NCBI GenBank assembly: GCA_012841845.1
Contig: DUTZ01000356.1
Coordinates: forward strand, 1 to 16,435
Length of the DNA: 16,435 nucleotides
Direction: 5' to 3'
Source of the DNA: Actinomycetales bacterium
GTDB lineage: Bacteria > Actinomycetota > Actinomycetes > Mycobacteriales > Mycobacteriaceae
Below, piece after piece: positions 7,433 to 14,524 of the stretch (position 1 is its first letter; every line of letters starts with the position of its first letter). The notes beneath the pieces are model-generated. The model had not been told where the DNA came from. It worked only from the letters and a program-made list of their open reading frames with translations, and did no database searches. The translations under genes and the position numbers were made by a program.

Positions 7433-9439
7433 ATGGAGCATCACGGCCACCACGAGCCGGACGACGAGGTCGGGCGCTCGGTCGCCGTCCTCGACTCGCC
7501 GCGTGGCCGGGAGTGCCTCCAGCGCGTGATCCTGCCGCGGCCCGGCGAGCCGCTCGACGTGCGGTCCCTGTACCTGGTGGAGGCGCCCACCAACGCGCGC
7601 CGCGCCCACTCGGGCAGCCGCACCACGCTGAGCATCGGGGCCGACGCCGAGGTGTCCTTCGCCACCTACTTCAACGCGTTCGCCGCCGCGTACTGGCGCC
7701 GCTGGACGGTGTTGGAGTCGGTGGTCCTGCGGCTCACCCTCCGCGGTGCCGGCCGGGTGGACCTCTACCGTTCCAAGATCGACGGCTCGCGCATCGCGAT
7801 CACCGGCGAGGTGGTGGGCGAGCCCGGCGAGGGCGGGGCCGACCTGGTGAGCACGGTGGAGATCGAGTGCGACCTCGGCCCGTTCGAGGACGGCGGCTGG
7901 ATCTGGTTCGACCTCACCTCCGACACGGACGTGGAGCTGCTCGCGGCCGGCTGGTACTCGCCGGTCGACGCGCCGGCCACGCGCCCCGACGCCGGCCCCG
8001 ACGGCCGCCCGGACCCCTCGCGGCAGGTGCCCAACGACCGCCGCGTCACCGTCGGCATCCCCACCTTCAACCGGCCCGGCGACGCGGTGGCCGCGCTGCG
8101 CGCCCTGACGAGCGACCCCGAGGTCGACGCGGTGATCGACGCCGTGCTCATGCCGGACCAGGGCGACCGCAAGGTCCGCGACGAGCCCGGCTTCGCCGAG
8201 GCCGAAGACCTGCTCGGTGGGCGGCTCCGGATCTTCGACCAGCCCAACCTCGGCGGCTCCGGCGGGTACAGCCGGATCATGTACGAGGCGCGACGCCTCA
8301 CCGATGCGCCGTTCATCCTCTACATGGACGACGACATCGAGATCGAACCCGATTCGATCCTCCGCGCGCTGGCGTTCGGGCGCTTCTCGACCGTCCCCAT
8401 GCTCGTGGGCGGGCAGATGCTCAACCTCCAGGAGCGCAGCCATCTGCACACGATGGGCGAGGTCGTGGGCGCCCACGACTTCATGTGGACCTCGGCGCCG
8501 CACGCGGACTACGACTACGACTTCTCGCGCTACCCGCTCACGGACCGCGAGAACCCCAAGGAACTCCACCGCCGCATCGACGTGGACTACAACGGCTGGT
8601 GGATGTGCCTCATCCCGCGCGTGGTCGCGGAGAAGATCGGCCAGCCGCTGCCGCTGTTCATCAAGTGGGACGACGCCGAGTACGGGCTGCGCGCGCGGCG
8701 GGCCGGCCACCCCACCGTCACCATGCCGGGCGTGGCCATCTGGCACATGGCGTGGAGCGACAAAGACGACGCGATCGACTGGCAGGCGTACTTCCACCTG
8801 CGCAACCGCCTCGTGGTGGCCTCGCTCTACCACGACGGCGACCACAAGGGGATCATGAAGTCCAGCCTCAAGGCGCTGGTCAAGCACCTGGTCTGCCTCG
8901 AGTACTCGACGGTCGCCATCCAGATCGAGGCGATCCGCGATTTCCTCCGCGGCCCCGAGGCCCTCTACGAGCTGCTGCCCTCGGCGCTGCCGAAGGTGCG
9001 CGCGATGCGGGCGGAGTACCCGGACGCCGTGGTGATCGGCTCCGCCGTCGACCTGCCGGCGCCGTCCGGCGCGCCCGCCGGCGTGCACGTCGAGCCGAAG
9101 GGCCCGGTGCGCAAGGGCCTCGCCCTGGCCCGGGGCCTCGCCCACTCCCTGACCAGGGACGACAAGGCCCACCACGAGGTGCCGCAGGCCAACTTCCCGC
9201 CGATCGAGGCCCGCTGGTACTCGCTGAGCCGGGTCGACGGGGCCACCGTCACCACCGCCGACGGCCGCGGCGTCGTCTACCGCAAGCGCGACCGGGACAA
9301 GGCGCGGGCCCTGCTCGCCGCGTCCGTCGACGCTCACCGTGAGCTCTACCGCCGGTTCCCCGAGATGCGGCGCCGCTACCGCGAGGCCCACGCCGGGCTC
9401 ATCACGAAGGAGGCCTGGAGCCGTGTCTTCGAATCCTGA
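7433..9439 (+). CDS. glfT2: Galactofuranosyltransferase GlfT2 (galactan polymerase)
   Basis: This enzyme extends the arabinogalactan galactan chain with alternating beta-1,5 and beta-1,6 galactofuranose from UDP-Galf, on the cytoplasmic side of the membrane. The 668-residue product (M. tuberculosis GlfT2 has 637) has an N-terminal beta-sandwich region (about 25-180), then a GT-A domain opening VTVGIPTFNRP (206-215). The metal-binding DDD triad is at 299-301 (YMDDDIEIEP). Acceptor-site blocks are DYNGWWMCLIPR (W389, W390), WDDAEYGLRARRAGH (D413, D414, E416) and IWHMAWSDKDD (His438). A helical C-terminal domain follows. ATG 7433 is chosen because the conserved region starts soon after it; the longer frame upstream encodes arginine-rich sequence and overlaps the promoter. 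The Shine-Dalgarno is weak (GGGGA, 9 nt upstream). It leads the operon, and the next gene overlaps it by 17 nt. Confidence 0.97.
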   Translation: MEHHGHHEPDDEVGRSVAVLDSPRGRECLQRVILPRPGEPLDVRSLYLVEAPTNARRAHSGSRTTLSIGADAEVSFATYFNAFAAAYWRRWTVLESVVLRLTLRGAGRVDLYRSKIDGSRIAITGEVVGEPGEGGADLVSTVEIECDLGPFEDGGWIWFDLTSDTDVELLAAGWYSPVDAPATRPDAGPDGRPDPSRQVPNDRRVTVGIPTFNRPGDAVAALRALTSDPEVDAVIDAVLMPDQGDRKVRDEPGFAEAEDLLGGRLRIFDQPNLGGSGGYSRIMYEARRLTDAPFILYMDDDIEIEPDSILRALAFGRFSTVPMLVGGQMLNLQERSHLHTMGEVVGAHDFMWTSAPHADYDYDFSRYPLTDRENPKELHRRIDVDYNGWWMCLIPRVVAEKIGQPLPLFIKWDDAEYGLRARRAGHPTVTMPGVAIWHMAWSDKDDAIDWQAYFHLRNRLVVASLYHDGDHKGIMKSSLKALVKHLVCLEYSTVAIQIEAIRDFLRGPEALYELLPSALPKVRAMRAEYPDAVVIGSAVDLPAPSGAPAGVHVEPKGPVRKGLALARGLAHSLTRDDKAHHEVPQANFPPIEARWYSLSRVDGATVTTADGRGVVYRKRDRDKARALLAASVDAHRELYRRFPEMRRRYREAHAGLITKEAWSRVFES

Positions 9440-10037
9440 GTCGACGGGGCCTGCCGGCGCCCCACAGCTGGAGATCCCCGTCCCCACCGGCGAGGTCCGG
9501 CTCCTGTCGGAGGTCCAGCGGCGGCTGCTCGCGGTGCCCGGGTCGCGGGAGGCCGCGGTCACGCTGAGCCACGTGGGCGAGCACGCGCTCGGCTGGATGG
9601 CGATCGCGGCCGTCGGCATGGCGGTGGACCCGCCCCGCCGCGGCCGGTGGGCGATGGTCGGCGTGGGGACGTTCTCCGCGCACGCCGCGTCCGTGGTCCT
9701 CAAGCGTGTGGTTCGTCGTCGTCGCCCCGACCACCCCGCCGTGCGGGTGGGGGTGGGCACCCCCTCCACGCTCAGCTTCCCCTCCTCCCACGCCACCTCG
9801 ACCACCGCGTTCGCGCTGCTCGCGGGCGCGGTGAGCGGCGTGCCGGTCGCCCCGGCGCTCGTCCCGGTGATGCTGGCTTCGCGGCTCACGCTGGGCGTCC
9901 ACTACCCTTCTGACGTGCTCGCCGGTGCCGCCGTCGGTGCCGGCTGCGCGGCCGTCACCCGCGCCGCCTGGCCGAGCCCTGCCGTCCAGCGGATGCTGCC
10001 CGCCGCGCTCCGTGACACCCCCGAGGAGACCCGATGA
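9423..10037 (+). CDS. PAP2-family membrane phosphatase, probable decaprenylphosphoryl-5-phosphoribose phosphatase
   Basis: The 204-residue protein carries all three PAP2 signature motifs: KRVVRRRRP (K94 to R101-P102), PSSH with catalytic His123 (120-123), and SRLTLGVHYPSD (R154, nucleophilic His160, D164). Several hydrophobic segments surround them, so it is an integral membrane enzyme. Its place between glfT2 and ubiA equals that of Rv3807c, proposed to remove the 5'-phosphate from the UbiA product on the way to decaprenyl-phospho-arabinose; the substrate here is inferred from this position. I start it at GTG 9423, which has a strong AAGGAGG box 9 nt upstream and overlaps the glfT2 stop by 17 nt. 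The longer frame from 9339 lies wholly inside glfT2. The stop overlaps the ubiA start by 4 nt, so translation is probably coupled on both sides. Confidence 0.9.
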   Translation: MSSNPESTGPAGAPQLEIPVPTGEVRLLSEVQRRLLAVPGSREAAVTLSHVGEHALGWMAIAAVGMAVDPPRRGRWAMVGVGTFSAHAASVVLKRVVRRRRPDHPAVRVGVGTPSTLSFPSSHATSTTAFALLAGAVSGVPVAPALVPVMLASRLTLGVHYPSDVLAGAAVGAGCAAVTRAAWPSPAVQRMLPAALRDTPEETR

Positions 10038-11056
10038 CCGATCAGACCGGACGCCCCGCCGCCCGGGCGGCGGGAGAGCACCAGCTCCTCGGCTCGGAGC
10101 CGCACACCGCGAACCTCATCGACCGCGCCGAGGAGGAGGCGGAGGCCAAGGGGGCCCCGCCCAAGAACGTCGTCGACGGCATGATCAAGGCGCTGCGCCC
10201 CAAGCAGTGGGTCAAGAACGTCCTCGTGGTGGCCGCGCCCGCCGCCGCCGGCACGCAGACGCTCACGGACACGAGCGTGCTGTTCTCGGTGTTCATCGCC
10301 TTCGTGGCGTTCTGCCTCGCGGCCTCCAGCGTCTACCTCATCAACGACGCGATGGACGTCGAGGCCGACCGCGCGCACCCCACCAAGCGGTTCCGGCCCA
10401 TCGCGGCGGGCGTCCTGCCGGTGCCCGTGGCGTACGGGATGGCGGTGGCGCTCATCGCGGCGGCCATCGCGCTCTCGCTGATCTTCACGCACCCCGCGCT
10501 AGCGATCGTCGTGGCCGTGTACATCGTGCTGCAGCTCATGTACTGCTTCGGCCTCAAGCACCAGCCGGTGCTCGACATCGCGTTCGTCTCCTCCGGCTTC
10601 CTCCTGCGCGCGGTGGCCGGCGGCGCCGCGGCCGAGGTCGAGATCTCGCAGTGGTTCCTGCTCGTCATGGCGTTCGGCTCGCTGTTCATGGCGGCCGGCA
10701 AGCGCTACGCCGAGCTGCGCCTGCACCTGGAGACCGGCGCCAAGATCCGTAAGGCGCTCGAGAGCTACACGCCCACCTACCTGCGCTTCGTGTGGACCCT
10801 CTCGGCCACCGTGCTCGTGCTCTGCTACGCCCTGTGGGCCTACCAGCGCGGCGAGGGCACCGACACGGCCATCTGGCTGCAGATCTCGATCGTGCCCTTC
10901 ACCATCGCCGTGCTGCGCTACGCCGTCGACGTGGACGCCGCCCAGGCCGGCGAGCCCGAGGACATCGCGCTCGGCGACCGCGTCCTGCAGATCCTCGCGA
11001 TCCTGTGGGTGGCCACCGTGGTGATGGGCGTGTACGTCGTCCCGTCGCTGAGCTGA
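10034..11056 (+). CDS. ubiA: Decaprenyl-phosphate phosphoribosyltransferase (DPPR synthase)
   Basis: This integral membrane prenyltransferase-fold enzyme joins decaprenyl phosphate to phosphoribosyl pyrophosphate, the committed step towards the arabinose donor of arabinogalactan. The 340-residue product shows the first aspartate-rich motif, NDAMDVEADRAHPTKRFRP (N104, D105, D108, D112, H115, R121), plus D181 and R192 in the second conserved stretch and GKRYAE at 222-227. About nine hydrophobic segments follow a charged, probably cytoplasmic, N-terminus of some 50 residues, longer than in the 302-residue M. tuberculosis protein. ATG 10034 overlaps the PAP2 stop as ATGA and has GAGGAG 5 nt upstream, which argues for coupled translation. 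Confidence 0.95.
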   Translation: MTDQTGRPAARAAGEHQLLGSEPHTANLIDRAEEEAEAKGAPPKNVVDGMIKALRPKQWVKNVLVVAAPAAAGTQTLTDTSVLFSVFIAFVAFCLAASSVYLINDAMDVEADRAHPTKRFRPIAAGVLPVPVAYGMAVALIAAAIALSLIFTHPALAIVVAVYIVLQLMYCFGLKHQPVLDIAFVSSGFLLRAVAGGAAAEVEISQWFLLVMAFGSLFMAAGKRYAELRLHLETGAKIRKALESYTPTYLRFVWTLSATVLVLCYALWAYQRGEGTDTAIWLQISIVPFTIAVLRYAVDVDAAQAGEPEDIALGDRVLQILAILWVATVVMGVYVVPSLS

Positions 11057-11070
11057 CGCGGGGAGGGACC

Positions 11071-13011
11071 GTGTCGATCGCGGAGAGGACGGCGGGGCGG
11101 CGCCACGAGATCGTCTTCTGGGGCGGGTTGGTCACGGCCGTCCTCGCCTTCTTCGCCGGCGCGTGGGAGCGGCGGTGGATCGCCGACGACGGGCTCATCG
11201 TCCTGCGCACCGTGCGCAACCTCATCGCCGGCAACGGTCCGGTCTTCAACGCCGGTGAGCGGGTGGAGTCCAACACCTCCACCGTGTGGACCTACCTCAT
11301 CTACTTCACCCACGAGGCGGTCGGCTACCGACTCGAACTGGTGGCGCTGGGGCTCGCGCTCACGCTGAGCATGCTCGCGGTGGCGTTCGCCATGCTCGGC
11401 ACGCGCGTCATGTACCTCGGGACGCGGCGCGCGCCGACCGGGCGTGCGCTGCTCCTGCTGCCGCTGGGGGTGTTCGTCTACGCCGTCCTGCCCCCGGCCC
11501 GCGACTTCGCCTCCTCCGGCCTGGAGACGGGACTGGTGATCGCCTGGATCGGCGCGATGTGGTGGGGCCTGCAGCTGTGGGCCCGGGCCGCGCACCGCGA
11601 GCACCGGTTCGGCCTGCCCGCCGTGGGCACCGCCGTGATCGCGTTCGTCGCCGGGCTGGGCCCGCTCGTGCGGCCCGAGCTGGCCCTGGCCGCCGTGGTC
11701 TTCCTGGGCCTGCTCGCCGCCGCGCGGCAGTCGTGGCGGCACCTGGGGTGGCTCGTGGTGATCGCGGGCACCGTGCCGGTGGCCTACCAGCTCTGGCGGA
11801 TGTCCTACTACGCGCTGCCGTACCCGCTCACCGCGGTGGCCAAGGACGCCGGCGGCTCCAAGTGGGACAAGGGCCTGGCGTACCTGTGGGACCTGCTCGC
11901 CCCGTACTCGCTCCTGCTGCCGCTCGTGCTGGTCCTGGCCGCCGGGATCGTCTCGCTGTGGGCGGGCGGCGGCGGCCGGCTGCCGGAGCGGTGGCGCCGT
12001 CCGGAGTCCCTCGAGGACGTCCGCGGCCGCGTCCGGTCCACCCCCGTCGTCACCGCCGCCTTCCTGCTGGTCGCGGTGATCATGCTCGCCTACGTGACCC
12101 GGGTCGGCGGCGACTTCATGCACGGCCGCGTGCTGCTGCCGTCGCTCTTCCTGTTCCTGCTGCCCGTCTCCGTGGTGCCGGTGCCGCTCGGCCCCGCCCG
12201 CGGCGCGGACGACGCCCGGGTGCGCCGCGTCGCGGTGCCGGTGGTGGGGCTGGCCTGGCTCGTGGTGGTGGGCTGGGCGGTGACGGTCCACGTGGTCGAG
12301 GACCCGTTCCGGGAGGAGCCGGAGTCGATCACCACCGCGGGGATCGTGGACGAGCGGCAGTTCTACATCCAGCGCACCGGGCACCGGCACCCCCTGCTCG
12401 CCGAGGACTACCTGGACTTCCCGCGGATGCGGGCGCTGGTGCGGGAGGTCCGGCGCAACGAGACCGGCGCGGTGTTCCTCGCCGTGCCCGGCAACCAGGA
12501 CCGGTGGGAGACCGTCCCCTACGACCACCCGATGCCGGGCCTGGCCCCGTACGAGCTGCCGGCCGACCCGATCAAGACGGTGGTGTTCCTCAACCTGGGC
12601 ATGACGAGCATGAACCTGCCGCTGGACGTGGACGTCTACGACACCGTGGGGCTGGCCTCGCCGCTGGCCGCGCACACCGACCGCCTGGAGGACGGCCGGA
12701 TCGGCCACGACAAGTTCCTCCCGTACGACTGGGTGCTGGCGCAGACCGGGGTGGTCCGGGATCCCGTGAACTTCCCGCGCTGGGTCGACGTCAACTGGAT
12801 CAACCAGGCGGAGACGGCCCTGCAGTGCCCGGCCACACAGGCGCTCATCGAGTCCTACGCGGGCCCGCTCACGGCGGAACTCCGCTGGTCCAACTTGGTG
12901 AACGCATTCTCATTCGCGGAGTACCGGATCAACAGAATCCCTGCCTACGAGGTGCAGCGCTGCGGGCTGCCCATGCCTGAGGAAGTGGAAAAGTATCAGG
13001 GCACTCGGTAG
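11071..13011 (+). CDS. aftB: Terminal beta-(1->2)-arabinofuranosyltransferase AftB
   Basis: AftB is a GT-C membrane enzyme that adds the terminal beta-1,2-linked arabinofuranose to arabinan, using decaprenyl-phospho-arabinose on the outer face of the membrane. The 646-residue product (627 in M. tuberculosis) has its first membrane segment at about 13-31, immediately followed by the GT-C acidic motif WIADDG (D39, D40) in the first outer loop and the RVESNTSTVWTYL block. About ten hydrophobic segments run to about residue 420, and a soluble C-terminal domain (about 430-646, rich in Trp and Tyr) completes it. I chose GTG 11071, with GGGAGG 4 nt upstream and 14 nt after the ubiA stop; the longer frame from 10792 overlaps ubiA and is not supported. 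It is the last gene of the operon. Confidence 0.93.
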   Translation: MSIAERTAGRRHEIVFWGGLVTAVLAFFAGAWERRWIADDGLIVLRTVRNLIAGNGPVFNAGERVESNTSTVWTYLIYFTHEAVGYRLELVALGLALTLSMLAVAFAMLGTRVMYLGTRRAPTGRALLLLPLGVFVYAVLPPARDFASSGLETGLVIAWIGAMWWGLQLWARAAHREHRFGLPAVGTAVIAFVAGLGPLVRPELALAAVVFLGLLAAARQSWRHLGWLVVIAGTVPVAYQLWRMSYYALPYPLTAVAKDAGGSKWDKGLAYLWDLLAPYSLLLPLVLVLAAGIVSLWAGGGGRLPERWRRPESLEDVRGRVRSTPVVTAAFLLVAVIMLAYVTRVGGDFMHGRVLLPSLFLFLLPVSVVPVPLGPARGADDARVRRVAVPVVGLAWLVVVGWAVTVHVVEDPFREEPESITTAGIVDERQFYIQRTGHRHPLLAEDYLDFPRMRALVREVRRNETGAVFLAVPGNQDRWETVPYDHPMPGLAPYELPADPIKTVVFLNLGMTSMNLPLDVDVYDTVGLASPLAAHTDRLEDGRIGHDKFLPYDWVLAQTGVVRDPVNFPRWVDVNWINQAETALQCPATQALIESYAGPLTAELRWSNLVNAFSFAEYRINRIPAYEVQRCGLPMPEEVEKYQGTR

Positions 13012-13034
13012 GGTGGCCCGTGCCGTTGTCTCGG

Positions 13035-13089
13035 AACGGTAACGGTCGAGCCCTGAATCGGTCTCGACATGTAACACCTGTCCCATAAT
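13035..13089 (+). promoter_or_regulatory. Candidate control region of the first mycolyltransferase
   Basis: The 196-bp gap after aftB holds a tandem AACGGTAACGGT (13035-13046), two GTAAC pentamers 32 bp apart (13039-13043 and 13071-13075), and CATAAT (13084-13089), close to a TATAAT -10 box. TCGACA (13064-13069) would be a -35, but its 14-nt spacer is short. GTAAC-like repeats have been associated with MtrA sites in actinobacteria, and MtrA is known to act at fbpB in M. tuberculosis; the link here is only suggestive. Confidence 0.3.
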
Positions 13090-13207
13090 GCGCGACAGTA
13101 AGCGTGTCGCGAGTTCCGGCCCTCCCCTGGTGGGGTCGGTCCGATGGACGTCACCGATGCCGGCGGGCACCCCCGCGGGCACCAGGAACGAACAAAGGAA
13201 ACCACGA

Positions 13208-14320
13208 ATGTCCCAGACCACTCTCCGGCGCCGCGTCGCGGCCGGGTTCACGGCCGTGGCCACCGCCGTCGGGCTGATGGCCGGTGCCCCCGGTGTCGCC
13301 TCCGCCCAGTCCGACCTGTCGGCGGGGAGCGGTTCGAACGACCCGCCGCCGCCGGCCCCGCCGGCGATGGCGCCGGCGGCGGTGAACGAGAACCCGGTGA
13401 ACAACCGCGGGTGGATGCGTCCGGACTCGACCGGTCACTGCGACCCGGACCTCGGCGCGCAGTCCTGGGTCCAGTTCTGCGACGTGTGGTCGCCGAGCAT
13501 GAACCGCAACATCCGCGTGCAGATCCAGCCCTCGAGCCACGGCGGCAACGGCGGGCTGTACCTGCTCGACGGACTCCGCGCCCGGGACGACTGGAACGCG
13601 TGGACCCGCGACGCCCAGGCGCACCGCAGCTTCCTCATGGACAACGTGACCCTGGTCATGCCGGTCGGCGGCCAGGTGTCCTTCTACTCCGACTGGGAGC
13701 GGCCCATCAACCTGGGTGGCAACCTCCTCGAGTACAAGTGGGAGACCTTCCTCACGGAGGAGCTCCCCGGCTACCTGCAGCGGCATTTCGGCGTCTCGCC
13801 CAACAACAACGCGATCGCCGGCCTGTCCATGGGCGGCTCCGCGGCGGCCACCCTCGCCGCACACCACCGTGACCAGTTCAAGCAGGTCTCGGTGTTCTCC
13901 GGCTACATGAACCCCACCGCGCCGGGCATGTACTCCATGATCCCGCTCGCGATGTTCGACCAGTGCAAGTGTGACCCGTTCGCCATGTGGGGCCTGCCCG
14001 GCTCGCCCGCGTGGGGCTACAACGACCCGCTGCTCAACGTGGACCGCCTGCGGGACATCCCGATGTACCTCACCGCCGGGTCGGCCATCCCGGGCCAGTA
14101 CGACCAGCCGTCCAGCCTTCAGGCCGTGTTCAACACGTTCAACGGCATCATCCTCGAGGGCCTGTCGCGCGGCTCGACCATCGCGTTCCAGAACGTGATC
14201 AACTCCGGGGCGAACCGGGCGACGTTCGAGTACCGCACCACCGGCATCCACGGCTGGGGCTACTGGAACGACGACCTCATCGCGGCCAAGCCGCAGATCC
14301 TCGGCGCGCTCCGCGGCTGA
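13208..14320 (+). CDS. Secreted mycolyltransferase (antigen 85 type)
   Basis: Ag85-family enzymes move mycolic acids between trehalose mycolates and arabinogalactan outside the membrane. The 370-residue precursor has a signal peptide cut after VASA (33), a Pro/Ala-rich spacer (45-58) and an alpha/beta hydrolase domain from about 65. The nucleophile is Ser207 in GLSMGG, the acid Glu317 in ILEGLSRG, and the base His348 in GIHGWGYW, where most Ag85 proteins have HSWPYW or HSWEYW. The oxyanion region YLLDGLRARDD and the PVGG-SFYSDW block are intact. Cysteines 78, 91, 253 and 255 (CKC) may form disulfides. ATG 13208 has AAAGGA 8 nt upstream and starts a proper signal peptide; the longer frame from 13088 lacks one. 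It occupies the fbpA position after aftB. A strong hairpin follows it. Confidence 0.95.
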   Translation: MSQTTLRRRVAAGFTAVATAVGLMAGAPGVASAQSDLSAGSGSNDPPPPAPPAMAPAAVNENPVNNRGWMRPDSTGHCDPDLGAQSWVQFCDVWSPSMNRNIRVQIQPSSHGGNGGLYLLDGLRARDDWNAWTRDAQAHRSFLMDNVTLVMPVGGQVSFYSDWERPINLGGNLLEYKWETFLTEELPGYLQRHFGVSPNNNAIAGLSMGGSAAATLAAHHRDQFKQVSVFSGYMNPTAPGMYSMIPLAMFDQCKCDPFAMWGLPGSPAWGYNDPLLNVDRLRDIPMYLTAGSAIPGQYDQPSSLQAVFNTFNGIILEGLSRGSTIAFQNVINSGANRATFEYRTTGIHGWGYWNDDLIAAKPQILGALRG

Positions 14321-14373
14321 CGGATCCGAGTCCACAGACGAATACGGCACTCCTCAGCGAGTCCTCACCCGTC

Positions 14374-14417
14374 ACACCGGGGCCCCGCGCGTAGATTCGC
14401 GTGCGGGGCCCCGGTGT
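14374..14417 (+). terminator. 15-bp perfect hairpin after the first mycolyltransferase
   Basis: Arms 14374-14388 (ACACCGGGGCCCCGC) and 14403-14417 pair perfectly over 15 bp around a 14-nt loop. They are followed by GTTTCGTTG-like sequence with few U residues. This is probably the transcription terminator of the first mycolyltransferase. The loop contains TAGATT (14392-14397), a perfect TANNNT that might also be the -10 box of the next gene. Confidence 0.75.
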
Positions 14418-14439
14418 TTCGTTGCACCGTCGGGGCTCG

Positions 14440-14460
14440 CCGTGGGAGGGGAACCCACGG
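14440..14460 (+). other. Small hairpin in the leader of the second mycolyltransferase
   Basis: CCGTGGG (14440-14446) and CCCACGG (14454-14460) form a 7-bp stem with the loop AGGGGAA, about 65 nt before the ATG at 14525. It would lie in the 5' leader if transcription starts near the preceding terminator. Function is unknown. Confidence 0.4.
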
Positions 14461-14524
14461 ACGCACCGCATCCGCGGCCCCGGGCAGACCTGTCATCTCG
14501 CGCGGCAAGGAAGAGAACACACAC

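Noticed and set aside
6532..9342. Plus-strand open frame of 936 codons
   Set aside because: It runs antisense to the cyclophilin and out of frame over glfT2, with an Arg/Pro/Gly-rich shadow composition.
6128..9889. Very long minus-strand open frame (1253 codons) across the TPM-like, cyclophilin and glfT2 genes
   Set aside because: It is a shadow created by GC-rich third positions. It overlaps three well-supported genes and its translation is low-complexity (His/Arg/Val/Gly-rich) without domains.
10792..11070. N-terminal extension of AftB into ubiA
   Set aside because: The extra 93 codons lie inside ubiA in another frame. GTG 11071 has a good Shine-Dalgarno and gives the family length.
10918..12708. 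Minus-strand open frame of 596 codons opposite aftB
   Set aside because: It is antisense to a clear GT-C enzyme, is rich in His/Gln/Gly/Val, and has no recognisable motif.
13088..13207. Upstream start for the first mycolyltransferase
   Set aside because: It would place 40 polar residues before the signal peptide and overlaps the candidate promoter. ATG 13208 has a ribosome binding site.
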